DNA from: Ancylobacter lacus
Lineage (GTDB): Bacteria; Pseudomonadota; Alphaproteobacteria; Rhizobiales; Xanthobacteraceae
Reading direction: 5' to 3'
DNA length: 64,000 nt
Assembly (NCBI RefSeq): GCF_018390635.1
Contig: NZ_JAHBGE010000051.1
Coordinates: 1 to 64,000 of the forward strand
Shown one piece after another: positions 43,269 through 52,511 of this stretch. Below the pieces are notes generated by a model that saw only the letters and a program-made list of their open reading frames with translations, was not told the DNA's origin and ran no database searches. Numbering within the stretch: position 1 is the stretch's first letter; the number at the start of each line of letters is the position of its first letter. A program made the translations under genes and the position numbers.

Positions 43269-45413
43269 CTAGGCCGCCCCGGCGACGACGGTGAGGACGG
43301 GACCACGGGGATACATCGCCACGACCGCCTCGAACCGCGCCAGCGCCTCGCCCTCCAGCGGGCCGGGGGCGGTGACGATCGCCTTCAGCTCCTCGATGCC
43401 GACCGCCGGAGGCTCGCTCGCCAGCACGCGGGCGACGTCGGCCATGGCCGCCTCGCGGTCCAGCCGCAGCATCAGCGACTGGCGCCGCACATTGTCCTTG
43501 AAGCCGGCGAGGGTGGCGTCGTGGAATTCCAGCCGGTCGCGGTGCAGGTTGCGCAGCACGGCGAAGACCCGCTCGTCCACCCGCTGCTGCCCGGCGAGAA
43601 TATAGATCATCGCCCGCAGCGCGGCGGTGCGCGGGGTGAGGGCGCGCGCTTCGGCCGCCAGCGTCTCGCGCCGCGCCGCCATCTCCGCCTCGGTCCAGCG
43701 CTGGGCCGCGAGGCCGCGCGGATCGTCCCGGTCGATGCCGAGCATCGCCTGCAGCCAGGGCTGACCAAACACCGCCTTGAAGCCCGCCGCGACGGCGTCG
43801 TCGCGAACCCGGCGGTAGAGATCGAGCGAGGCGACGATGTTGGCGGAAACCAGCCCCTGCCAGGCGTGGAACGGGTTGTCCGGCGCGGCCGGCATGCGGT
43901 TTTTCCGCACGCGTTCGGCGGCGTGCCGCACCGGCGCCATGGCAGGGTTGGCGTTGGTGAAGGCTTCGAACTGCAGCCGGTCGGGGTGCAGCCGCCGGCC
44001 AAGCGTCGCCAGGGCGGGCGTCACCAGCGCCTGGACCAGCGGCCGGGCCCAGCTCTTGTACAGCGCGGCATTCCATTCGGAAATGGCGGCGAGCGCGGCG
44101 AAACGCCGGTCCTCCTCCACCGAATTCAGCCCCAGCGCGCGGATATCGTCGAGGCCGCGGGCCTCGAAGCGGGCGACGAACCGGCCGGTGAGCAGATCGG
44201 CATGGGCATCCTGCGGGGTGCGCGGGGTCAGCACGATTTCCCACAGGCCGGGCGGCAGCACATCGATCAGGTCGATCTGGCTGCTGAACTCGCTGTGCTC
44301 CTTCTGCGCCACGGCGCCGGACACGAAGATGCCGAGATGGCCGACATCGGGATGGATGCAGTAGACGATGGTCCGCTCCCGCAGCATCAGCTCCGCGTCG
44401 CTGCCATAGAGATCGGTGATCCAGCCCAGCGCCTGCTGCGGCGGGGTGATGTTGTCGCCCCAGGAGCAGAACACCACGACGGGAGAGGCCACCTCGCGCA
44501 GGTCGACCGGCGCGCCCGAGGCCTGCCGCAGCCGGCCGGCGGTGAGCCGGTTGCCCACGAACAGGTTCTCGGTGATGAACTCGATCTCCTCGCGGGTGAG
44601 CAGCACATGCCCGCCCCACCAGGTTTCGAAGGCAAGGAAGCGCTCGCGCTCGGTGTCCACCTTGGACCAGACGTTATACAGCTTGGTCCAGAAGGTGTTG
44701 GCCGGGTTGAGGCTTTCGAAGTTCTGCACGAGATGGGCGCCGTCGAACAGGCCCGCGCCGAGGTCGGCCGCAAAGGAGGCCGCCCAGGTGCCGCCCAGCG
44801 GGCCGGCGGAATACCGCATCGGGTTCAGGTCGTCCCGCCCCGCCCAATAGGAGAGCGGCGAGCCGGCGACCAGAAGGGGGCCCATGAGGTCCGGCTCCAC
44901 CGCGGCGAGCCCCATCACCGCCCATCCCGCCTGGCAATTGCCGATGACGCAGGGCTTGGGCGCCAAGGGATGGCGGCGCGCCACCTCGGCGACGAAGGCG
45001 GCCTCCGCCGCGGCGACATCCTCGATGGTCTGGCCCGGCATGGGCGTCGGGGTGAAGCCGACGAAATAGCAGGGATGCCCCGCCGCCAGCGCCGCGCCGA
45101 TCTCGCTGTCCGGCTTCATCCCGCCAATGCCCGGGCCATGGCCGGCCCTCGGGTCGATGACGATGAAGGGGCGCGCCTGCGGCTCGACCGTCGTTCCCTC
45201 CGCCGGCTGGATGTGGACGATGCCGTAATTGACAGGGCGGGACAGGGTGCGGCCGTCCAGCACCAGCTCGCAGTCGAAGCCGAGCACGTTGGGCACCGTC
45301 ATCGCCTGATGGGCGAGGTAGTTCTCGCCGCGCTCGCGCAGAACATCGAGGAACAGGATGTGGCGCTGGGCGGCGTCGATCAGATAGTCGGTGAGGTCGT
45401 GGTGGAACGACAT
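43269..45413 (-). CDS. DUF3141 protein, PHA-synthase-like alpha/beta hydrolase
   Basis: A 714-residue protein. The first 370 residues have an alpha/beta-hydrolase fold with GNCQAGW (Cys160 as nucleophile in a G-x-C-x-G elbow, as in polyhydroxyalkanoate synthases), WGDNITPP (Asp320) and DVGHLGIFVSG (His359), so a Cys-Asp-His triad is visible. The C-terminal 300 residues are helical and specific to DUF3141. The function is not established; a role in acyl-CoA or storage-polymer chemistry fits the pta-ackA-fabI partners. AAGGAGG precedes the ATG by 5 bases. It heads the operon, 127 bp before pta. Confidence 0.9.
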   Translation of the reverse strand: MSFHHDLTDYLIDAAQRHILFLDVLRERGENYLAHQAMTVPNVLGFDCELVLDGRTLSRPVNYGIVHIQPAEGTTVEPQARPFIVIDPRAGHGPGIGGMKPDSEIGAALAAGHPCYFVGFTPTPMPGQTIEDVAAAEAAFVAEVARRHPLAPKPCVIGNCQAGWAVMGLAAVEPDLMGPLLVAGSPLSYWAGRDDLNPMRYSAGPLGGTWAASFAADLGAGLFDGAHLVQNFESLNPANTFWTKLYNVWSKVDTERERFLAFETWWGGHVLLTREEIEFITENLFVGNRLTAGRLRQASGAPVDLREVASPVVVFCSWGDNITPPQQALGWITDLYGSDAELMLRERTIVYCIHPDVGHLGIFVSGAVAQKEHSEFSSQIDLIDVLPPGLWEIVLTPRTPQDAHADLLTGRFVARFEARGLDDIRALGLNSVEEDRRFAALAAISEWNAALYKSWARPLVQALVTPALATLGRRLHPDRLQFEAFTNANPAMAPVRHAAERVRKNRMPAAPDNPFHAWQGLVSANIVASLDLYRRVRDDAVAAGFKAVFGQPWLQAMLGIDRDDPRGLAAQRWTEAEMAARRETLAAEARALTPRTAALRAMIYILAGQQRVDERVFAVLRNLHRDRLEFHDATLAGFKDNVRRQSLMLRLDREAAMADVARVLASEPPAVGIEELKAIVTAPGPLEGEALARFEAVVAMYPRGPVLTVVAGAA

Positions 45414-45531
45414 CCCTGCCTCCTTGCGGCGGGCCGGCAACCGCCGCCGGCGATGCGCCCGCGGCGCGGCCGTCGGCACGGGCGCCCCTGTGGCGCGCGC
45501 ATCATGATGCTGTGGGCAGCGGCGGCCGGCC

Positions 45532-45545
45532 TTGATCCAGGTCAG
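45532..45545 (-). promoter_or_regulatory. FNR/FixK-like box upstream of DUF3141-pta-ackA-fabI
   Basis: The plus strand reads TTGATCCAGGTCAG, matching TTGAT-N4-(A/G)TCAA except for the last base. A CATCATGAT stretch, usable as a -10 on the minus strand, is at about 45501-45509. That spacing fits a class II activator site centred near -41, with the start about 85 bases before the DUF3141 ATG. One mismatch means chance cannot be ruled out. Confidence 0.45.
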
Positions 45546-45669
45546 CCTGCCTGACCCTCCCGGAAGCGCCGCCGCCGGGGAACGCCGCGGGGGCCACGGG
45601 GGGTCAACGAGGGTGCCGCGAGGTTCCTCTTGCAAAGCGCGGCGGCTTTGGGAACAAGGTGCGCGGCAG

Positions 45670-45759
45670 GGAAGTGTGGCCGAGTGGTTTAAGGCTCCAG
45701 TCTTGAAAACTGGCGTACGGGCAACCGTACCGTGGGTTCGAATCCCACCGCTTCCGCCA
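45670..45759 (+). tRNA. tRNA-Ser (anticodon TGA)
   Basis: A 90-base tRNA with encoded CCA (45757-45759). Acceptor GGAAGTG pairs with CGCTTCC (one T-G pair). The anticodon stem CCAGT/ACTGG encloses CTTGAAA, giving anticodon TGA. A long variable arm (GTACGG...CCGTAC) and T-arm GTGGGTTCGAATCCCAC are present, typical of serine tRNA. It marks the border of the restriction-modification segment. Confidence 0.97.
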
Positions 45760-45888
45760 TCTCGCCCCGGCGGGTGCGCCCGGCGCGGCGTTATCGACCG
45801 AAGCGGCAGCCGGCCTGCCGGCGCGGATCTCCGGTGCGCGGCGGCTGTCCGGTGGGCGCGGCGGCCCGGCGGGCGCCCTCAGGCGTCT

Positions 45889-47211
45889 TCAGTCCCGGGC
45901 GCCCCGCCCGCGCTTTCCCTTCGGCGCCGCCGCGCGCCCGGCGCGGATGCGGGCGAGAAGCTGCTCGGCCGGCTCGTCGTTTTCGTCCTGCGGCACCAGC
46001 TCGCCACGAAAGGCCTTGGCGAGGATCGCCTCGTCGAGCCTGCCCACCAGCTCCAGCGCCCGCTTCGCCTCGCCCGCCAGCCGGTCGATCCTGGCGAAGG
46101 CGGATTCGATGCGGCGAACGATTTCTGTTCGTAGCTGGGCGTCTGCGTATGGGACGGCGAGCGAAAGAAGACTTTTTTGCCCGATATTTCGCATGGAAAG
46201 CTGATTGCCGGACGAGATGTTCATCAGAGCTTCGCGGCCCATGGGCGACCGTAGATACCATAGCAGCCAAGAGTGCACGGGTTCGGTGAATTCAAGTCTG
46301 AGAATTTTGTCGCTGAGGTATAAATTTTCTGGCGTTTCGGCGACGATCACCACAGCGCCAACCAAGTCGATGGTATTCGCACGGGAAAAGAGAAAATCAC
46401 CAGACTTGATACGAGTATCCTCGTCAGGTTCAAAATCAGAGGGAAGTGTCTTAGATTGATCCGCGCGGAATTCACCCCATGTCACCGCGCTTACCTTGAC
46501 GACGCCGTTTTCATTGGAGCGCGGCGGTCTTTCTTCGCAACGCAGGTTCTTTCCCGCCTTGATACGGGCCACGAGCTCACCGAGCTCCTTGCGACACAAC
46601 TCCCCGCTGAACGCCTTGCTGAGCACGGCCTGCTTGTAGCGGGAGGCGAGGGTTTCGATGCGGGCGAGTTCGGCGCGGGCGCGGGCGGATGTCGCGTTCA
46701 GCGCCTCCAGCTTGGCCACGATGCGCTTCTGCTCGGCGAGGGGCGGGATATTGGCCGGGACCGACTTTAATCTTTCAAAGTCAACGCTATCGACGGTAGT
46801 ACCTGCTTTAGCGCAGTTCCTGAGGACGAACGGGCCGAGAGACTTGATCTGCTGCGCAATGAAGACGGGATCCAGCTCCCGATGTGGCGTCAGAGCCTTG
46901 ATGTCTTGATTGATTGCCACGTCACGGTTGGTCAGTGCAACAGGCAGCGTATGCTTTAGGATACCGCTTCGTGTGACCAGAAGCACAGAATGTGGCGCGA
47001 TCAGGTTGGTCGAAGATCCGGCCAAGGCTGCTTCCGTTATTTGATCTTCTGCCTCTGAGATATGAAATCGCTTCATGTCCTTCGGGGAGACCCAAGGAAT
47101 AGTGCCAGAACTCCAATAGGCAGCGTTTGATTTGTCGGGTGTGCCTCCGCCTTGCCAAACACCGAGCTCCCCCAGCGTCGCCTCAACCCACCCCTTCGGC
47201 AGCCCGCTCAT
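45889..47211 (-). CDS. hsdS: Type I restriction-modification specificity subunit HsdS
   Basis: A 440-residue subunit with two target-recognition domains that choose the two halves of the DNA site. TRD1 begins PKGWVEATLGELGVW. The first conserved helix has PPLAEQKRIVAKLEALNATS and RYKQAVLSKAFSGEL; TRD2 follows; the second helix has EIVRRIESAFARIDRLAGEA and LDEAILAKAFRGELVPQDEN. Both helical repeats are intact, so the protein looks functional. The TRDs are clearly AT-richer than neighbouring genes, as usual for recombining specificity domains. It overlaps hsdM by 4 bp. It ends 129 bp from tRNA-Ser. Confidence 0.95.
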   Translation of the reverse strand: MSGLPKGWVEATLGELGVWQGGGTPDKSNAAYWSSGTIPWVSPKDMKRFHISEAEDQITEAALAGSSTNLIAPHSVLLVTRSGILKHTLPVALTNRDVAINQDIKALTPHRELDPVFIAQQIKSLGPFVLRNCAKAGTTVDSVDFERLKSVPANIPPLAEQKRIVAKLEALNATSARARAELARIETLASRYKQAVLSKAFSGELCRKELGELVARIKAGKNLRCEERPPRSNENGVVKVSAVTWGEFRADQSKTLPSDFEPDEDTRIKSGDFLFSRANTIDLVGAVVIVAETPENLYLSDKILRLEFTEPVHSWLLWYLRSPMGREALMNISSGNQLSMRNIGQKSLLSLAVPYADAQLRTEIVRRIESAFARIDRLAGEAKRALELVGRLDEAILAKAFRGELVPQDENDEPAEQLLARIRAGRAAAPKGKRGRGARD

Positions 47212-48746
47212 TCCGCCGCCTCCGGCACGACATCATCCCCCAGCTCCGCCAGCAGCGCCTCGATCTCCAGCGTCGCGGCCTGCAGGTGGCCGAGGATGGC
47301 GGCGGCGATGTCGTCGGGCTCGATCAGGCCTTCTTCCGCCTCCTCCTCCGCCTCGCGCAGCCAGGAGATGTCGAGATTGTCGCCGCGCGCGGCGATCGCC
47401 TCGCGGGTGAACATGCGCCAGCGGCCGGCCTCGCCTTCGTCCGGCCCGCGCTCCCGGCCATGGGCGTCCGCGCCGAAGGCCCGCTCGAAGCCCTCGAAAT
47501 GCGCGGGGGTGAGCGGCGTGGTCTTGCCGAATTTCGGCATCTGGGCGCGCAGGTCGTAGATCCACACCGCCCTGGTGGTGGCGGTCTCGGTCTTGCCGCG
47601 GGTGAGGAAGAGCACGTTGGTCTTCACGCCCTGCGCGTAGAAGATGCCGGTGGGCAGGCGCAGGATGGTGTGGAGGTCGCACCAGTCCAGCATCATGCGG
47701 CGCAGCTCTTTGCCGCGGCCATCCTCGAACAGCACGTTGTCCGGCACCACGATGGCCGCGCGCCCGCCGGGCCGCAGCGCGCGGATGCAGTGTTCGACGA
47801 AGGGAAGCTGGTAGGAGGAGACGGTGGCGGTGACGGAGAGGTCGTCGCGGGTCGGCGCCCCGCCGGCCGGGCCGAAGGGCGGATTGGTGAGAATGAGGTC
47901 GGCCCGGCCCAGCGCCTTGCCCTTGTCGGAGAGCGTGTCGCCGAGATCGACCTGCTCGCTGTCGATGTCGTGGAGATAAAGGTTCATCAGCAGCAGGCGC
48001 AGCGTGCCCGCCACGTTCTCCATCCCGCGAAAGGCGTGGCGCTTCTGGAAGTCCTGCGCCTTCTCGCCCAGTTCGAAATAATTGTCGGTGCGGGCGCGCA
48101 TGTAGCGGTCGGCGGCGATGAGGAAGCCGCCGGTGCCGGCGGCGGGGTCCTGGATCACCTCGCCGGGCTGCGGCTGCATGAGCCGCACCATGACGTCGAT
48201 CAGCACACGCGGGGTGAAGTACTGCCCCGCCCCCTTCTTGGTTTCCTCGGCATTCTTCTGCAGCAGGCCTTCATAGAGATCGCCGAACTGGTCGCGCTCC
48301 TCGGAGAACCAGTCGAGCTCGTCGATCGCGGTCACCAGCGTGGCCAGATTCTGCGGCTCGCGGATGATGGTGGCGGCACTGTCGAAAATCTTCTGCACCA
48401 TGTCGGGCAGCGGCCGGGCGTCGGTATGCCGCGCGCGCTCCTCCGGCGTGGCGCTCTCGCCCGGCGGGCGCACGAGCGTGTCGTCCTTGCCGAGCCGGGA
48501 GCTGGTGGCGCCGAGGGTGACCAGCACGTTGCGGTAATGCTCCAGCTTGGCGAGGCCGCTGGCCGCGACCAGATCCGCCCAGCGCATGCCCTTCGGAAGG
48601 GTGCCGGTCTCGCGGTTGCGCTCGGCCATCATCTTCAGGAACAGCAGGTAGGTCAGTTCGGTGACATATTGCTGGTAGGTGATACCGTCCTTGCGCAAGA
48701 CCGTGCAGAGGCGCCAGAGTTTCTGGACGATGGCGTTGGCGTTCAT
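47208..48746 (-). CDS. hsdM: Type I restriction-modification DNA methylase HsdM
   Basis: A 512-residue adenine N6-methyltransferase. The N-terminal helical domain (RKDGITYQQYVTELTYLLFL) is followed by KGAGQYFTPRVLIDVMV, SAM motif I DPAAGTGG (200-207) and catalytic motif IV NPPF (288-291). The C-terminal Glu-rich part has LDISWLREAEEEAEEG. ATG 48746 gives the usual family N-terminus; the open frame continues much further upstream inside hsdR but without homology. It lies 77 bp after hsdR and overlaps hsdS (ATGA). Confidence 0.96.
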   Translation of the reverse strand: MNANAIVQKLWRLCTVLRKDGITYQQYVTELTYLLFLKMMAERNRETGTLPKGMRWADLVAASGLAKLEHYRNVLVTLGATSSRLGKDDTLVRPPGESATPEERARHTDARPLPDMVQKIFDSAATIIREPQNLATLVTAIDELDWFSEERDQFGDLYEGLLQKNAEETKKGAGQYFTPRVLIDVMVRLMQPQPGEVIQDPAAGTGGFLIAADRYMRARTDNYFELGEKAQDFQKRHAFRGMENVAGTLRLLLMNLYLHDIDSEQVDLGDTLSDKGKALGRADLILTNPPFGPAGGAPTRDDLSVTATVSSYQLPFVEHCIRALRPGGRAAIVVPDNVLFEDGRGKELRRMMLDWCDLHTILRLPTGIFYAQGVKTNVLFLTRGKTETATTRAVWIYDLRAQMPKFGKTTPLTPAHFEGFERAFGADAHGRERGPDEGEAGRWRMFTREAIAARGDNLDISWLREAEEEAEEGLIEPDDIAAAILGHLQAATLEIEALLAELGDDVVPEAAE

Positions 48747-48823
48747 GGCGTGAGTCTCTGGGGCAGGGGATGGCGCCTGCGCTTGTAGCGGGCGCCGGGC
48801 GCGGGTCAAAGCGAGGCGACAGG

Positions 48824-51800
48824 TCAGGCGGCGGGCGAGCTCCAGATCGCCTCGTTGAAGGCGTGCAGCACCTCGTCCAGCGCGCCGTCGAATTCCTGCG
48901 CGATGCGCTGGAAGCCGCCCTTGTCGGCGAAGGCGCCCTGATCGAGCAGGGTCGGGTCGGCCACCGGCTTGTCCTTGAGGGCGCGGCCGATGCGGCGCAG
49001 CCACTCCTTCTGCTTCGGCGTCCAGCGGCGCGAGGCCTCGATCCTGACGATCGCGTTGTCGACCCGGGTGGCATAAGGGATCAGCGGATCGCCGAGCGCC
49101 GCCTGCCGGACAAAGCCGATGATATGGGCGGCAATATCGGCGTTGCGGGCGCGGCCATAGGCGGCGCGGAGCATGGCTTCGGAATAGTTCTTCTCGTCGA
49201 GCAGGCCGGCCAGTTCCGACAGCTCCCGGCGGGTGAGATCGCGCGGACGCTGGGTGACGGCGATCAGCGCCGGCACCCGGTTCATGTTCTCGCGCACGAA
49301 GCGCTCGAAGCCGGTGATGTAATCCTCCGGCGTGGTGTTCCTGCCGAAAATCTCCTCGATGCGGAGCAGCTCGTCGTCCTGGCTGGCGATGACGACGCCA
49401 TCGTTCCGGTTCGTCCGCAGCGGGCGGCGTTCCAGCAGCTCCACCGCGCGCGGATGGGCGGCGAACCAGTCCTGGAGCGCCGCGCCGGAGCCGGTGGCGA
49501 GCCGCTGCAGGGCCATGTCGGGGCTCTCGCCGGCGGCGCGCTCGAAGCTCTCCCGGGTCTCGCCATCCATGTGGCGGACCACCGCCCGCATGCGCACGAT
49601 CACCTGCCCCGCGACCCAGTCCTTGTCCTCCGCCGTTTCGGCGTTCCCCAGGTCGGTCACCAGCTGGCCGAGCGAGATGTCCGGCTTCACCACGACGGGG
49701 CGCATATCCGTCATCTCCTGAAGCTCGGCATAGAGATCGACGGCATCGAAGATGCGGAAATGCTCCTTGCCGATCTCCGGGCACAGGCGCGTCGCCCGGC
49801 CGATCATCTGGTCGTAGAGGATGCGGCTCTTCACCCGGCGAACGAAGACGAGATTGCAGATGGCCGGCACATCGACGCCTGTGGTCAGCAGATCAACGGT
49901 GACGACGTATTTCGGATAGGGGTCGTTCTTGAATTTCAGGATGAGGTCGTCGGCCCTTTCGACCGTGCCGGTGATCTTCATGACCATGCCATGGGGCACC
50001 GCCTCCGCGCCGTATTCCTCCCGCAGTTCCTCGTTCAGCAGCCGCACGATGTCGTCGGCATGGGCGTCGCGGGCGGCGAAGATCAGAGTCTTGCCGTGCC
50101 TCGACGGCGGGATCTCCGTGGCGATCGCCCGGCAAACGATGCGGTTGAACGATTCCGAGTAGACGCGCCTGTTGAAGTCGGCGAGGTCGTAATCCAGCGA
50201 GACATCATCCGGCAGTTCGAACAGATCGATCTGCCCGGTCTTGCGGTCGATGATCTCCACTTCGTCGCCGCCGTCGAAATGGATGCCGGCTTCCGAGAGC
50301 GCCGTGGTGATGCGCTTGGGCGGGAGATGGTCGTTGAGATAGCCTTCGACGACGGCCTGACGATAGCCATAGTGGAAGACCGGATGGCCGAAGATCTCGC
50401 GCGTGTGAAGCGCGGGCGTCGCCGTCAGCGCCACCTTCACGGCATCGAAATAATCGAGAACCTGACGGTAGGCCGACTGGTAATCGTCGACGGTGCGAAA
50501 GCCGATATCGGTCTCGCGCAGCTCCGCATCCAGCGTGTAGCCGCGATGGGCCTCGTCCACGATGATGCAGTCGAAGGTGCCGGGGGTCGGGCGCCGGGCC
50601 GGGTCCGGTTCGTTCAGGATGCGGGCGATGAGCGACTGGACGGTCGCGACCTGCACCTGGTCCTCGTCTTCCGGCAGCTTCTGGTCGAGCCCGGCCACCT
50701 TATAGATTTGGGCGAAGTTCAGCATGCCCTCGATCTCGGTGGTTTCGAGGGCGTCACTCGTCTGCTTGCCGAGCGCCTTGCGGTCGACAAGGAAGAGGAT
50801 CCGGCGGAAGCGCCTGTGCTTGAGCAGCCGGTACATCAGCGCAATCGCGGTGCGGGTCTTGCCGGTGCCGGTGGCCATGGACAGCAGGATGTCCCGCTGG
50901 CCGGCGGCCACGGCCTTTTCGATCGCCGCGATGGCCTCTTCCTGGTAGGGGCGCATCCGGCCCTTGCCGAAGCTCTCCTCGGCCAGGCCTTGCGCGGCGG
51001 TGTCGACATTGGTCGCCAGCTTGTCCAGCAGGTCTTTCGGCGAGAACCAGCTCGTCATGGCGATGGCATGGTTCGTCGCCCGCCTCGCATCGCGATACCA
51101 GATGCCGGACTTGGTCAGCCACTGGCGCAGATAGGGCCGCCCGTTGGTGGCGAAGACGAACGGCACGCGGAACGGATCGTCGAGGTCGTGTTTCCACGGG
51201 CCGTGGGGGCAGGCGTGCTCCGGGGGCAGCACGAGGCCGCGGGCGTAGCGCTCGGCCTGCAGCAGCGTGGACGGCACATCGACGCTCTCGCGCTTCGCCT
51301 CGATGACGCCGACGCAGGCATTGCCGACGAAGAGGGCGTAATCGGCGCGACCACCTTCGGCCGGCCATTCGGCGATCGCCCGGTTGCGGCCTTCTTCCGG
51401 CCGCGCCCCGTTCGCGTGGGTCAGGCTCTCGCTGTCGGCCTCCCAGCCGGCGTCGGCGAGCTGGACATCGATCAGGCGGCGGGTCTGGCGCTCATCGAGT
51501 TCCAGGCGGCTGGCGGCCTGCAGCCCGGCCTGCCGGAACTCCATCTGCAGCTGCGCGGGCTGAGCCTCGGCCGCCTTCTGCAGCTCGGCCAGCTTGCGGG
51601 ACAGCGTTGCCTGGCTGGCCTCCAGTTCGACGACGGTGCGCTCCCAGACGGCATTGTCGGCGGCGGCCTGCCGGGCGAGTTCTTCGGCCGCCGCCCGCGC
51701 GTTGGCGAGCTCGTCGGCTGAGGCGTGGGCCGCCGCCAGCTTCTCCTCCGCCTCGCGAACCCTGGCGCGGAGGGCTGCGAGCTCGGCCTGCGTCGCCTCA

Positions 51801-52231
51801 TCGGTACCGGAGGACGCTCTGGGCGGCACGAACGGTGCCGGTCGGAAGTTCGGATCGCGTCCATATGTGCGGCGATACCAGATCGCGAGCGCGTGGCAGA
51901 ATTTGAGCGCCGCCAGTGCGTCTGCCGGCGACCCCTTCAGGTTGTGGGCCGCCTCGTTGCCCCTCTTGCGCACGGCATGGAAGACGTCCGCCACCTCTCG
52001 CGGCAAGATCTGTTGTGCTGCTAGTCGTCGAAGAAGATCATTCGTCGTCTCGCGGGCGGCTGGATCATAGACGCCGGAGAGGGCGGCAATCTCCTTGACC
52101 ATGTACTCCCCGAATTGCCGGCTCTTGATCAGGGACGTATTGGCGTCTTCGGCGAAGAAGCGTTCGGCCAGGGTGCCGAGCAGATGCAGCTCCGGGCTGA
52201 TCTTTTGCAGATGGTCGAAGTTCACCGACAA
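48824..52231 (-). CDS. hsdR: Type I restriction enzyme HsdR (DEAD/DEAH translocase-nuclease)
   Basis: About 1135 residues. The N-terminal region (1-120, SPELHLLGTLAERFFAEDAN, AVRKRGNEAAHNLKG) resembles a DUF4145 module, then a long Ala/Glu coiled coil (about 143-229). A PD-E/D-x-K nuclease follows with D297 (RADYALFVGN) and E311-A-K313 (IEAK). The motor has LSMATGTGKTRTAIAL, VDEAHRGY and TATPALHTREIFG. The start is unclear: TTG 52231 gives MSVNFDHL, the common family opening; GTG 52225 and an ATG further upstream are alternatives. None has a strong ribosome site. It heads the hsdR-hsdM-hsdS operon. Confidence 0.92.
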   Translation of the reverse strand: MSVNFDHLQKISPELHLLGTLAERFFAEDANTSLIKSRQFGEYMVKEIAALSGVYDPAARETTNDLLRRLAAQQILPREVADVFHAVRKRGNEAAHNLKGSPADALAALKFCHALAIWYRRTYGRDPNFRPAPFVPPRASSGTDEATQAELAALRARVREAEEKLAAAHASADELANARAAAEELARQAAADNAVWERTVVELEASQATLSRKLAELQKAAEAQPAQLQMEFRQAGLQAASRLELDERQTRRLIDVQLADAGWEADSESLTHANGARPEEGRNRAIAEWPAEGGRADYALFVGNACVGVIEAKRESVDVPSTLLQAERYARGLVLPPEHACPHGPWKHDLDDPFRVPFVFATNGRPYLRQWLTKSGIWYRDARRATNHAIAMTSWFSPKDLLDKLATNVDTAAQGLAEESFGKGRMRPYQEEAIAAIEKAVAAGQRDILLSMATGTGKTRTAIALMYRLLKHRRFRRILFLVDRKALGKQTSDALETTEIEGMLNFAQIYKVAGLDQKLPEDEDQVQVATVQSLIARILNEPDPARRPTPGTFDCIIVDEAHRGYTLDAELRETDIGFRTVDDYQSAYRQVLDYFDAVKVALTATPALHTREIFGHPVFHYGYRQAVVEGYLNDHLPPKRITTALSEAGIHFDGGDEVEIIDRKTGQIDLFELPDDVSLDYDLADFNRRVYSESFNRIVCRAIATEIPPSRHGKTLIFAARDAHADDIVRLLNEELREEYGAEAVPHGMVMKITGTVERADDLILKFKNDPYPKYVVTVDLLTTGVDVPAICNLVFVRRVKSRILYDQMIGRATRLCPEIGKEHFRIFDAVDLYAELQEMTDMRPVVVKPDISLGQLVTDLGNAETAEDKDWVAGQVIVRMRAVVRHMDGETRESFERAAGESPDMALQRLATGSGAALQDWFAAHPRAVELLERRPLRTNRNDGVVIASQDDELLRIEEIFGRNTTPEDYITGFERFVRENMNRVPALIAVTQRPRDLTRRELSELAGLLDEKNYSEAMLRAAYGRARNADIAAHIIGFVRQAALGDPLIPYATRVDNAIVRIEASRRWTPKQKEWLRRIGRALKDKPVADPTLLDQGAFADKGGFQRIAQEFDGALDEVLHAFNEAIWSSPAA

Positions 52232-52511
52232 CGCTGCGCCCACATCGTTTCTGCGGCTGAGCCGAGACGATGGCACACCGATTGGACTGACGCAAACGCG
52301 TTGGAGGGCTGTTTTTCCTGCCACGCCTCCTCCAGCAATTGAAGAGCGTGCCGTTCGCGCCCGATCCGATAACGGATGACCGGCGCCATATCTCCCGGTT
52401 TTCTACGCCAGCCTGTCCTTCCAAGGTTCATTCGGGCGTTTGCTGTTGCAACCGATCTGCAGGGACGGCCACAATGCGGTAGGGGAAGGGTGGCGTCGGG
52501 GGGGCTGGGAC
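52232..52511. other. Region upstream of hsdR
   Basis: 280 bases between hsdR and a small hydrophobic ORF. It should carry the restriction operon promoter on the minus strand. No recognisable gene, repeat or attachment-site copy was seen. The in-frame extension of hsdR through 52324 is unconserved in appearance. Confidence 0.4.

Noticed and set aside
42957-45554. Very long open frame on the plus strand opposite pta and the DUF3141 gene
   Set aside because: Arg/Gly/Ala/His-rich translation with no domain; it mirrors real genes on the minus strand. Such antisense open frames are expected in GC-rich DNA.
45760-45888. Attachment-site repeat of the tRNA-Ser 3' end
   Set aside because: No second copy of the tRNA tail was found here or near 53.3-53.6 kb by eye.
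48770-51721. 983-codon open frame opposite hsdR
   Set aside because: Same reason: antisense shadow of a strongly recognisable type I restriction gene.
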